Shown here: one piece after another, positions 26,515-39,600 of the stretch
Numbering within the stretch: position 1 is the stretch's first letter
Layout: each line of letters opens with the position of its first letter
Origin: Holacanthus passer
Taxonomy: Eukaryota > Chordata > Actinopteri > Pomacanthidae
NCBI GenBank assembly: GCA_025331565.1
Contig: JAFREQ010000040.1
Coordinates: 4,389,001-4,453,000 of the forward strand
Reading direction: 5' to 3'
DNA length: 64,000 nt
Notes under the pieces: model-generated
What the model was told of the DNA's origin: nothing
The model's input: only the letters and a program-made list of their open reading frames with translations
The model's database searches: none
Made by a program: the position numbers and the translations under genes

Positions 26515-26947
26515 GGGGAAAGACAGAGCCGGGTTGCTAGGAGGTGTGAGTTTTCAGGAGGTCCTGCTGAAAGCAAATGAAGGAGCACTTGTGTCAACAT
26601 TCTGACGGCAGCGATGAGCCACAAAAGCCTCCCGGCCAAACAGCCAAAGGGCTGCATAGCCTCCCTGTGAAAAAGCAGGAGCCGCGCTCTCAGAGCCCTC
26701 CTGCACTCCTTCTTTATGTGCAGATCAGTGGGATGAGATCTCTTTTCCCTTCAATCTCGATGTTTGACTACAAGTTGTTTCCACAGTTGTTGACTTGAGC
26801 TCGAGCAGGAAGTTAGGACTCAGACTGTTTATGCTTATACTGCTCATAAACGATGGTCAAAAGTTGTTTGTGATGTTTTTTAAGATAATGGTTTGGGCAT
26901 TTTTGCTTCATTTGATTGTAAACATGAAGAGGCATACAGGAAAATTG

Positions 26948-26949
<2 letters not shown>

Positions 26950-26979
<30 letters not shown>
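26950..26979. repeat. (GA)n microsatellite
   Basis: About 15 GA units, uninterrupted. Confidence 0.95.
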
Positions 26980-26983
<4 letters not shown>

Positions 26984-27914
26984 ACATGCAACAATGGTCT
27001 CCAGCTGGATTCAAAGCGGCGATGTTGCGGTTATGTGGTCTGTGTTTTTACACCGCTAAGCCACCGTGACATACCGTGTGTGGTTACATCCCGACTGTGT
27101 TGGAACAATTTGGACATCTGCATGCCTGTTTTCATGTTTTAACACAAAATCATGTTTTCATGTTGTGTTTTTCTGCCTGTTTCTGTATTTGTGTGAACTT
27201 CACATGATTCAGAAGTTCAGTACTGCAGCACGTGAAGCGCATGGGATTGGATGTTTAAGTCTCTTTGAAACATAAAGAGCGGCCAATTTCATTTCCAGTC
27301 TGCAAGTCGGAAACACATAAAAGCGATCTTCATCCAACCATCACTGCTTTTTTCTTTGTTGTTGGCAGCTAATCTTATCACAGGCCTATCTGTGCGTAGC
27401 ATCACGCATTGGATGTTTATGCTGCATGCATCTAAATATATGCATGTGCTTGTGTGTGTGCGCATTCCTCCACAGCTCATTGGTGGCTCAGATCTTGTGC
27501 CTTGAGCAGTAGTTGGTCCAGATGTTTGGTGTCTACAGGAACATATTACTTTGGAAACTTTCCCACATGCTATCTGGTGTGGTTGACTCTGCGCTGGCCC
27601 CAAACTTCAAAACAACCCAGCTCTAAAAATAGTCTGGAGCTCTTCATCATTCTGCAGGCTCTTAATGTCTCTGATAGTCAGCTCACAGAGCTCAGCTTGC
27701 ACACATAAATTACCCCCATCCAAGTCATGCTGTAAGTACTGAAAACATCTCATGGCTCTTAGGCCGGATTCACAAGACACTAAGCATCTGATTTGACTGT
27801 TTGCATCTCCCCCTCATGCTCTCTCACACCAGAAACACATGACATAAGGAGCCAGCTTCTGAAACCCAACCAGGCTAAATGCCATGACACAAAAAAATAA
27901 AACCCAAGACTACT

Positions 27915-30640
27915 CTTTCTGTGCAGTAATGTTTTATTTCAACTATACATGCCGTGTTAAAAAAATCAACAAAAAATATCATGAAACAAAGACCATCATT
28001 ATTATTTACACATTCACAGTACAACTTTACAACATATCTACACGCTCAAATACTCTGGAGATCATATATACAGCTGGCCTTGCATCGCCATGTTGCACAG
28101 TATTTAAATCAAAATTACATGACAAAATCCGGTTCATCTGCACATACACCGAGCTCAGACTGATATATAAAGGCTTCAATTTAGATTGCAACAGAAAGAC
28201 CCAGTTCATATTGCAATGTACAAGGCAGTTGAGCAGTGTATGTTGGATGTATGTTTTGTGATGTCAGTGTGCATGTGTCGAGTACAAAAGAGAGCCCAAA
28301 CACTGGTTAGATGACAGGCAGAAAGTCTTTACATACAATCATCACTTGTAAACAAAATGCGGCTTTGGGCTAAACAGGCAACCGACACTCGGATAGGTTT
28401 GCAGATGTCAATGTTAAATATTGAACCCATTGCTAAGAGAAATGATCCCTCAGTCGTCCCTACTGGCCAATAGAAACAATTCCTGCCACTGCAATCCTGG
28501 GGAATTACAGATTCTGCGTGACCACCGCCCATGCCAACAGACGGCTTTCACGTGAACACTGTTAATACATTGGCTGTGGGCAGGATGTGCTGCGTTGAGC
28601 CGACTGCTCCGCAGTACAAGGTCTAACCACCCTACATCCCACTGTCAAGAAAATACATTCACTGCATGGCACCTCTATGTGGTGGATAAACACCGTTCTT
28701 TTCAACACCGGCAGTAAAGGAGAAAAATGGATTTATACCCCAAATTAATGTTTTTTGACGGTCATTTTGTACAACTAGCATTCACAAGTAGAATATTGGT
28801 CAATCTGTTTTCCACATCACTTCGGTTTGGGTTAGGTAGTGATTTTCCAACACATCCTGCTGTTTTTCAAATTGCTTCTATAAAAGTAGTTTATATAGTA
28901 TATGACAATAACATACAGAGGGCCAATTGACTTTGCCAATATTATATATTGTAGTAGTTCATTTTGTGAATAAGGCACACAATGCACAGATTCAGGTTCA
29001 CTTGCCTAAAAATATTTATACTCCTTATTTATAATATTTAAGTATGTACAGGATCTTGTCATTCCCAGCATGACTCATTTGGACACATTGGTAAATGTTG
29101 TGTTGATTGTACACTGGCCACTCGCAGGGAAGCTGCACAGGGAACAGATGACAGAGGTGTTACATCCATGTATTGTTCTCGGGTCAGTTTATTATACCTT
29201 TAATAGGATTAATGTAGGAGAAAAATTCTTCTATTAGGGGACACACAAGTTTTAACAGAACAAAAGTGCCCTGAAATGTTGAATTCATATACATGGGCTA
29301 AAACATTGGTGTTGCTTTAGTTTCATATGGTAAATTCTTTAAATAACACAGTAAAACATTATAAAGGCAAATCATTTTGTTCAAAATTCATTTATAGAAT
29401 GAGATGAGAAATGTGTTTGTTTTTCGTAATGCCATTGCTACATAAAGAAAGAAGTCTCTTGAACCACCGGTAAAATTCCTACAAAGGGGCAGTGGAGGTT
29501 AGGGGAGGTTTCAGTCCTGAAGAGAAGCATTTAATCCATCAGTTTTAACAGTGCGTTTGGTTGCTGAAAACTGTACTTCTTGGCCTCTGTCTGCAATATA
29601 ACACACACACTCACACACACAAGCAGATGTGCACACCCCTATCGAGGGCTGCCCAAGTATGGTAGAGGAAAAATCCAAGACAAACACCTATGTCTAAAAC
29701 CAATAGCAGCAAATGTACTACATAAAATTTCCCAGTGAGTTACAGAGTCCCTGTCCCGGTATGATCAACTTCACCTCAGCCTAAACTAATTACCAGAAAC
29801 ACTACAGTATGACACAAAAATATGGTTTAGGATCGGTTCAGATGGGTTCAAACAAGAGCAGAGAAGAGATAATATTGTTGAAATGAGAGACAGTGACTTA
29901 GGTCTTAGACGGGTCTTAAGGTGCATTCTCCGGCATGTGGCACCACTCTCCATAACCAAATGTGAAAGCCAATTATGTGTACTGCCTTGACACAAACCTG
30001 CTTTCCACTCAACCAACACTCACACATGAACACATTCATTTGCACTCTTTTTCTTTGTTTGCTCGCTGCTTGATTCAGCCTTTTGCGGTCATACATATCT
30101 TAAGCAACACGCACGCTATGATTTTTGAGTTTCCTCTCCTCTGCCCCCAGCCAATCTCGCTAACAAAGGCGTGGCCTACCTCTCCTCTTTGTTCAGTTCA
30201 CATTAATGGGAAGACAGTGCTCAAGGGCAGTGACAAATGAGACCCATTCTTCAAGTATTCCACTGTTTTTAACCTGGTACCACACGCACAGACGCCGTAG
30301 CTGCCCCAGCTTGTGTCCTAAGCCTCGTACCTAATGTGGGAAGGGACGACACCCAAGCCCAGATACAATGGGGAGCAGCAGATTCACCACTGCCCACTGT
30401 TCATATCCTGTGGCTACTGTGACAGGGGATCGAGATGGAGACGTAGGGAGCGAAAAAGCCCCAAGGAGTATCTTTGGCCACATGTGTGATTTTCCCTTTT
30501 TAGTGTGAGTGAATGTGCATATCATTTAAAGGGGGAACACACCTCAAGTCGATACACAAACACACATTAGGCCCTACCCCATCTGGGCTCAAAGCTCTAC
30601 AGTCATGGCCAAGAGCTCACTCAGAAGTGTCCATGCTCTT
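27915..30640 (-). other. sema6d: probable sema6d 3' UTR
   Basis: This 2.7 kb stretch follows the sema6d stop codon on the minus strand. It has no coding potential of its own and ends near a canonical polyadenylation signal. A long 3' UTR is usual for this gene. Without transcript data the true end, and use of earlier signals, is uncertain. Confidence 0.5.
27933..27938 (-). terminator. candidate polyadenylation signal of sema6d
   Basis: TTTATT on the plus strand, which is AATAAA on the gene's strand, about 2.7 kb after the stop. Similar hexamers elsewhere in AT-rich sequence cannot be excluded as alternative ends. Confidence 0.4.
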
Positions 30641-33600
30641 TTAATAACTGTACTTATTGACCACTCGCATCTGTTGAGTCTGTGGTGAAAACCCGTTGGG
30701 TTTGGGGGGCACATCTGGCTTTAGCGATGGGGTCCGTTTAAGCCCCGTGCGAGGGAGTGAGCAATGCCCACTGTAGCTGCTCTGTCGGGATACAGAGGAT
30801 GGGTGGGCTGAGTGCATTCCTGCCCCCATCACTCCGCCATGGGAGTCAAGTCTGGAGGGGGGTGTTGGGGGCATGTAACCCCCTCTGTTCATACTGTGTT
30901 GGCGAGACACAGACACCCCCATGGTTACCCCATTTGGTGAGGTGGATAAGGAGTGCCTGTGAGAGGCACTCCGGTGGAGTTGATACCCTCCTCTTTGCCT
31001 CTCCAGGGTGCCCCCCATGCTCAGGCTGCCCGTTGGTGTGGTGGGAGTTGTGGGCATGGGCACATCAACCCTCTTGGTGGGGCTGTGCCTTGGCAAGGAG
31101 GAGGAGGGAGAGTACAGGGAAGCCTCACGGCTGGGCACCCTGGGGGGTACTTCAGTCAGTTCCTCCATGGGCTCCAGTGTGAGCTGTTGTCTTGGGCGGG
31201 GCCCTGATCCCTCTTGTAGAATGGCCTTGGGGTTGGCCACAGAGTCATTGAGGTGTTTTAAAAGGTCATTTAGGGTATTTCTGGCATCCACAGACCGCTT
31301 CTGTTCTTTTCTACTTCCTTTAGAATCTGGATTCTTCAGCTTCTTTTCAGACGAATGTGGCAGTGTATCATCTCCATTATCAAGGTTAGGGTGGTCATGT
31401 GTGGCATTGGGCAGCACAACAGCACTAGGGATGTGGGAGTGTCCCAGGGCGAGGTGAGGTTGGTGGGGGTTGGAGTTTGGAGGAGCTGGAGAAGAAGGAA
31501 GGAACTGAGGGCTCTTGGCTGCTGAGTTGGACTCCTTACGTGGCCCACTGACCTTCCCTTGAGCCCTCTCCCACTGGTTTTTGATGGGCTGCAGGCCTTT
31601 CTGCTGAAGCACAGGGGTGGACTCAGGTGTAGGCAGGGCAGCCAGCTCAGGGGGCTGACAGCCGTCCCGTAGGATCATGGTCTTGGTGTCACCGTTGGGT
31701 GTATTCAGGTCTTTGCCATTGCTCAGTAGATTGGTGTACAGCTTGGGAGAATCAATGTTGGTTTGATACTCCTAGAAATGTGACAACAAATCAAAAGAGT
31801 AACATTAGACACAGTTTCACATCTTGTTCAATCACTCCTCTCCTCAAAAGACTTTGATGTAGCATTGGAGCTGTTTTTATGGCTTACCTTTACAGGGCTG
31901 TCAAAGAGGCCATTGAGCTTGACAAAGCTCCCAGTGGAGTCGGAGCAGGACGGTGCAGACTCTGCGTCCTTGTGGACATGTCTTGGCTTACGGAGGAATG
32001 AATCTCGGTAGCAGAAAACAATCAGACCAGCCAGGAGGGCACCCATGAGAAAAGCAGCAAACACACAGGTGATGAGGATGTTCATGTGGACCATCTGGTT
32101 GGTCTCACCTGCTTGGATATCCCACACACCTACGAAACATTGAAGCATTGGTTAACTCCCTGGTGAAAAGAGTCAAAGTGCTCATTGAAGCATCCCTCCA
32201 GCAGAATTGTGCATGTTTGTGTGTGAACACAATCATGCATGAGTTTCTGCCTTTACACCTCTCCCCATACAAGGTAGCCAGTCAACCACCACCAATTCCA
32301 TAAAAACGGACACATTTCTATTCATTTAAACCCAGATGAAGAAAAAATATGGTGAAAATTGGCAGAAGCTGTTAGGTACCCACATCCATTTCACCATCTA
32401 TAACTACCAGCGCTATGTTAGTTCAGAAGGGAAGACGTAAAGTGTTGCCTTGATCCACGTTCCACTGGAGGCTTTTTGTCATGCATTTAATCGGAGGGGT
32501 TAGGAGTGCACTCTTATCTGAGATAGAGAGCCAAATCAATCTTTCTGGACAAGAGATCAACCAGCAGGGAGTTGTTCATAGGATGGAGAAGCAGTGCTTG
32601 CCTTCCAGGTGTTGAGATAGCTGCTGCTCTACTGGAGGTTTGTTAGTAACCACAGACATTGAAAGAGTTAGTCATCCACCGTGCGGCCACGATAGTGATG
32701 TGGCAGAGCAGGCCCAGTCAATGATCTACCAGCCAGGGTAAACTGTTACTAGAGCTAGAGTTAAAAATCTACACTGGCAGAGACAGAAACCAAATCCAAA
32801 CGAAAGATTTTAAAGAAACAATATGAGAAGAGTGAGTGTAAGGTTTAATGATAAAAAAAAAAAGATGGAATAAATAATTCAAAAGGAAGAAAGAAAGAAG
32901 AGAAGAACATAACAATTTAAAGAAAACAATGATAACATGAAATGTAACATGTATAGTAACATAAATTATGTATGAAAATATATAGAATCTGCCATGTTAT
33001 CTAATAAAAAACCCTAATTAGCTGCCACTGTGTGCACGTGTGTGTTTGCATATATAAGCCTATGTGTGGATTCGCATTTGTGTGGCTTAGTGAGAGTTGT
33101 TGGCAGCTATCAGATCAGGCTCAATGCAGCATGCTGGCTGCCTCCCTGCGGGCCTTACCCTCTTGGCCCCCTGGGATAGAGTCTAAAGAATGGGAGGTGG
33201 CTGGGTCATCCTGCAGCACAAAGCCTGAGCCGTAGAGCTCTGGACCAGGTCCAGAGCTGGGGCTCTGAGTGGGTATGAGTACTGGGGGGTGTATGGGCCC
33301 ACTGGGGTGGACAGTGACTGGCGCTGATGAAAACTCCATGTCTGTGGTGACAAACAAATTGTTAACAAACTGTGCAGATGTGGGTAAAGCATACTGTTAT
33401 CATCCCTGTTAGTAGGCATGGGCAATGGGTAATTTTTAAGGTTAGTGTCTGACAAAATAGTGAATAAACCACAGTTAACCTTTAACATTGTGCCTTCACA
33501 TTCACAAACCAATGAAAGTACATTTTTCTTTTTTGTTTAGACAATTTAAACAAAAAAAGAGAGAGGATACTGAGGAGTCGGTACACAACAGTAAGGATGC

Positions 33601-36600
33601 CAAAGGACGGTGGGTGGTCATGCAAGAGGGGGAAGGGATCGTAACAGGAAGTGATGAGTGAAAAGGTGGAAGTGAATCTGTGCTGAGATAGAGCACCGAT
33701 GTCGCCTGGTGAATCTGTTGTCTGTGACGATGGAAATGAAGCAGGTGACATTAGCATTCAGGAGGTGCTCAGTAAGAAAAGATGAATGGTGGCGGTGGTG
33801 GAAAGACAGGGTTGGAGATGCTGAACTCAAGGAAAGAAACCATTTGAGTAAAAGATCAAACTAACCAGAGGTAGGGTCGCCAAATGATTTGTAATCTGGC
33901 GCTGATGTAGTGCCCAAAAACGCTAAAAGAATTAAAAGAACAAGAAATCAGCATAAGGGAATTCAGAGGTAAAAACTAAAAACTAAAATCCCTAAGAGAC
34001 ACTAAGAGTGCAGTTTAGTTGGTTTAACTGTAAAGATATAAAGCACTCGCTAGCAGTGTCCTTCTCTCACTGGGAAGAAAGCCCTCTGGTTCTGATCAAT
34101 ACTGAGGTTCAGCCTGGGTCATGTTTAGTTGGTACAAATGAAGGGACGGAAGTTTTAAAGTAAAATCAGTAAAGGCACATTTTCTGCCATCAGATATCTT
34201 AAGGCCTCTACCATTTGCACCAGCTGAGCATGACTCTTAATTGTACATGTCCATGTTTTTTTGCCTCGCAGGCGGCATAAGTTACAGGTGGCCATGTACT
34301 GTATGCAGATGTGTGTGTTAATACTGCACATAGACTTATGTAGGGACAAGTTACTGGAGTGGTTACTGGTGTGAGTGTGCAGGCTCATGGTGTGTGTGGA
34401 GATGAGTTTCATTTGCGTACGTGTGTGTCGTCGTATGTGTATCTGTGTGTGTGTGTGTATATGTCTCAGGATAGATGGCATGGCATGGAGATGAGATTCG
34501 TACCGTGACAGTCTCCCAGGTGGGCAGTGTTTCCTAACTCAACGTCCTGCTCATATTCAACCCTGAAAAGAGAGCAAAGACGAGATAGCGATTAATTAAT
34601 CAAAGAGTTGCAACAGTTCTTCATATCTCATTATCTTATCTATCTTATTTGCACTTTAATTGCAGCTGAGACTTGAACTCACAAAACACCAGGCTGTATC
34701 CTCTCACAGGCTCCATGAGGCTTCCAGCCACAGTAAGGATCCCTTGATGCGATGCAGGACCTGGTGGCCACACAAACACACACACACACACCATCAGACC
34801 ACTGGGTTAAATCATTCTGGGAAGTGCTCTATAATCATCTGTGACTGGCTGCACATTAACCACAAAGCATAAGGTGAGGCTGTTATCCTTCCTTTTATGA
34901 CATTTACTGAAAACAAAACAATAAAGTCACAAACCTATGACCGGTCGTACCAAGCATATTTGAACCCCCTATGTGCACATTAGCACGTCACTTACTTGTG
35001 GCAGGACGAGTGCCTTTCACAGCGACTCAGGGGAATGCGGATGACACAGCTCGAAAAGGCAACATACAGGCTGTGAGCGTCTTTGTCCACGTGCAGAGAG
35101 AGGACACGCTTGTCATCCTCACGGTTAGACAGGCACCTGGGAAGGGAAGCGAGAAACCTGATCAGAGGTTTATCAGATAAGTCTGTCTCCTGTTTCAGTC
35201 ACAGTAGATTTAATCACTTGTTAGGTGGAGAAGTCACATAAAGCCTTTTCTCACAATTTAACAGGATTTTAACCTCTGGCACACGGCAACGTGCGTGTTT
35301 GCATCCACAAATGAGCACACAAATAATGAATACACACACATACTCTGCATGCACAGAAAGCTAACAGACAGACGCAGCCATCTGTGCCAAGAAGCTTCAC
35401 TTTAAGAGTTGCTGACTCTTCGGCCAGTGGACAGAAGGGGAAGAGAAAAAGAGAACAGAAGCAGACAGAGGATGTGAAAAGTGCATTGTATCCCTACTTT
35501 GCCTTGTTGAAGACGTCTATCTCCTCCAGAAGCAGGCTGTCATTCAGGGACACAGAGGAGGTCTTCGCTAAAACCTTGAGGACAACCCCTGACTCAGCCC
35601 CGATGAACACCACTGTGTAGTTCTTGTGAGGTCCTGCTTCATTGTCCACAGCCAGCGCTGTCAGTCTGTACCTTCACACACAGCAGAGGAGCATGTGTTA
35701 CTCCCAGCAGGGGTTATCCCATTCAAAAATAGGAGAGGCCATTTTGAACGCATAAATCACTTCAGCTCTTGAGTTACTAGAGGTCACACTTTTTTTTAAC
35801 TTCATTGCATACCATGTTAGGAGACATGTCAATACTGATGTGTGACAAATCATATCATAATATAGTTTTGTTAAGGCAAAGTTCTTGGAGAGCGAGTGTG
35901 AAGTAAACACTGATGCAAGAAGTTTAACATATTTGTTAAAACATAAAAAGGAGTTTGTTTGAATGTGCTTTTACCTGACGCGAGTCTTGGTGAACCAAGG
36001 CTCATCCCCAATAGAAGGCACAGCTGTGTCCATGAGGGGGTGCGACTTGATAAACTGCAGGGTATCGTCCGGAAACTCGATGGAGCTCTTCAAGGACGCA
36101 GCTGGACCGTGACCTGCGCAACACCCGGGCCTGGAATGGAGGGTGCACACACACAGAGGGCGAAAGGTCAAAGATCAGCCCATACGATTACACACCAGGG
36201 AGTAATAATAACGTGTATTGAAATGGATGAAAAGTGCAACGAGAGGGTGGGGGTGAGGAGCAGGTGCTTATTAGGATCACAAAAAGGCCTCAGCTGGAAA
36301 CATAAAATATACATATGCATGGTTATCCTCCATCAATGATTTACTGGGGTAATGAGGTGCTTCGTGGACGCGCAATTTTGGACACAGGGCTGGACTACAA
36401 ATATACGTGCCGACTGTAAACAGGTTAAATATGCAACGCGTCTAATTATGCCAAATTAATTATTTAATCATCAGCAGATGGTGAATGCGTGTGCTGGGTC
36501 AGCGCTAATAACTTGGCCCTTTACTAGTGAAAAAGATTTGATTGCATTGGGTTTAACCTGGACAAAGAAGGGTTAAGAAAAGGGGGGAAAGATGACAGGT

Positions 36601-39600
36601 GGTAAACAGCTGCTTAGTCAAACACCACCTGCTCAAAGAAAAGTCATGTTTAAAATCCTTACCGAGGTTTGGGCAGCTTCTCCTCTGGAAATGGAGTCCA
36701 CACGGAGTCAGGAGTCTTCTGCTCTTTGAACCGGCCCCAGAATACTTTCTCTATGTCGGCCATGGAGAAGGCACACACTGCCGACCCTGGGATACTGTAG
36801 AGGAAGAAATACATCAATGTAATGTCCACGTTTGACTTATCTCTGTCATCAGCATTGGTTAATTCAACAATCAAAAGCAGCCATGACTCACCTGTTCATC
36901 TGTGTGGTGAACACACCCACCACAGAGGGAACTCCGTTGATGTTGATGATGTCAGTGATGGACTGAAGCACGTCAAAGTAGAAGAAAGACTCCCCCGGCA
37001 CAGAGCAATTCAGCCTCGCCTTCACAAAAGATGTCCAGTGCTTCTCTAGTACCCGCTGTGACCCACCAACGTCATTCTTACAGATCCGGGCCACACGAGA
37101 ATACACAACCTGCGGGGAGCAGGGGTTTAACAGAGGACAGAGGCGGGTGGAAGAGGAAGGCAGCTGAGTGAACGGCACTAAAAACACTTCAACATGCTGA
37201 ATAATGCAACTCTCCATCCTGTAGCAACTCGCCACAGACGACTTAACAAACACACACGCTCGTCTTTAACTTTGTGCGTGGGGATTGTTCATCCTGACTG
37301 GAGCAAGCCTTTAAAAAAGAAAGAACACACCCAATGGACTAATGCGGCACCATGTGAATGTGTATTTGATTGCACATATTACAAAGGCTTAGAGTATAAA
37401 TGAAGTGTGCGAAGCAGTTGGCTTTGACAGTTTTAATAATTTAGCAGTGCAAACCTCCATCAGAGGCCAGGTGTCACCCCAGCATTAGTAGGGTTGAAAT
37501 ATTTATTGGCTGGTGGCTGATGGAGGATGCTGGCTTCCTGCGGCTCGGCCAGACCAGCTCAGGATGAGATGACGCATGGTCAAAGCCGAAGTTGGCCTCA
37601 AACATTGAACATCCTAATGCCCTCTGCATGTGTGTGTGTGTCATGGGGAGAGGCAGACACAGAGCATGCACTCTCCGGAAGAGACAAATCCTCTCGCTGT
37701 GTAATGGTTTTACATTAGTAGAACATTCCCAGCAAACACTGGCTGTTGAATTTTTCGCGTATTCTAATGCGATGTACTGTCATCGCTTGAATGGGCCATA
37801 TTACCACTGGGGCCATTTGTGGCAGGAAGGCATGCACTGAGGGAGGTGTAAGCCTTTTTTTGGATAAAGGCCTGCACGCTGTATCTGTGCGGAATATGTA
37901 ATGCATTATAAACGGCAGGTGCACTGTCTTACCTTGCCCAGATTGCTGTGCTCCACTGCAATCTCTCGGTAGAAAAAGTACACATAATTCCCATACTCTG
38001 CTGCATGCAGGAAATGAGGTTCTGAGGGAGAGACAGAGGCAGAGAGTTGAAGTGTATTTCTGCACCGTCACCACCACTGTGCATGTTGAATATTTCAGGG
38101 ATTTGTACAAGGCTGTATATGACTGGGGGTGACCTAGATTGCCTGGGAGAGAACAGGCCATATCCCCATGGAGCTTGGCAAGGCAGGAGAGCTCTCTATC
38201 ACTCCAAAAACAGCCCTGACAGCCACGTACATACATACACCATGCAAAGGCACCATGGGCATTTAGCTAGCTGGCAGGTAGAGGCGTGTATCTCCAGGAA
38301 AGCAAGGGGAGAGAGAAATAAAGATTGAGAGTGATGAAGAGGCAATCGTGTACCTTTCAGCCATTTGGAGTCATATTTGATGGTCCTCAAGGCCGATCCA
38401 TCACCCATACTGCGATAGATGACAGAATCACTGGCCTGGAAGTCAGCTACAGTTGCAGAATACAGCTTTCCCTCTAAATAAAACAAAACAAGGAGTACAG
38501 TCACCAAAAACTAGGATACGGTGCTCTTCAATGCTTTGTTGTTTCTCTTCGTTTATAATGCTTAATTGGCTGACTTGTTATCGCTGCAGGCACAGTTTTA
38601 CTGTGGCAAAGACACAGAGGTGATAATGAGAGCATAAGTAGGAACGCATTAGTTCTTCTTCAGCAAGACTAACTATGTGTGTAGGCGTGTGTGTTTGACC
38701 CTTACCAGCGAAAAGGGCAACGTTGGTTTGCTTGGAGTCAAACGGGCATCGTGCCAGTCCATTGATCTCCTCGCCATCAAACTCTAGGTTATCCAGCTGA
38801 AGAGAATAAGGCAATCACCCACACATTAAAGGATTTTTGTCAGGGGACAACGTGAAAACGAACACACATGGAAACACAATCACGCGCATGATCAGTCAAA
38901 TGAGTCTAGTCAAATTTATTTAAATGGAAAAAAAAATAAAGGGTGTGTTACCCAAATTACTTTAAGGACATTTACACAACACCAGTCTACATTGTGTGTG
39001 TGTGTGACTTTGTGCACATCTGAGCATGCAAATTTTTTACCCTGGCACTGGATACTGACCCTGTAGTATCTGCACATGGGGTTGAAGCCGTTTGTACCAC
39101 AGATGAACACCAGGTCATCGTTTCTGGGAACCAGCACTTTGATGAAGTTGTGGCACTCATCCTGAAAACGGACGCACAACAAGGAAGAGGTTTTTGAGAG
39201 GCAGCCAGCTTCTCTGCTCATAGTTTAAGTCTCTGTCCGTGCGGTGGAATATAGGACAAAAGGTGCGAGGTGAAAGCTGTTTAATACGTACTCTGTGTTT
39301 TCCCTTGACGGCACACATCTCTCTGTCAGCTTGGCCCGAACGCCATGTAAGCTTCTGTAAAATCCAACATGGAGCATTAGACACATGCACGGCGCACTAA
39401 ACACACACACACACACACACGCTCTCGCACATACACTGACTCATGCACATGCACGCACAGTCCTTTTCCACTCTCTCATTTTACAACCTGTCCAGTTTGT
39501 GATGAATGGCTCTGTATTTTCTATGGAGCCCTTTTAGTGTTTGTGGATTGAGAGAGCAGCTTGTGGCGAGAATCTTACCCGGTAAGGAATGATCTCATTC

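Larger units (their letters stand above)
7975..27914. other. 20 kb non-coding interval between the RING gene and sema6d
   Basis: Apart from the repeats listed separately, I recognise no gene here. Open frames are short or low-complexity. The interval has AT-rich stretches (for example 13.3-13.8, 17.4-17.8 and 24.0-25.2 kb) and unique-looking blocks around 20.16-20.66 and 22.6-22.95 kb that could be regulatory. No RNA gene was recognised. Confidence 0.5.

Noticed and set aside
30757..31457. Several long plus-strand frames opposite the last sema6d exon
   Set aside because: Antisense shadows of the GC-rich sema6d tail exon, which is fully explained by a conserved minus-strand protein.
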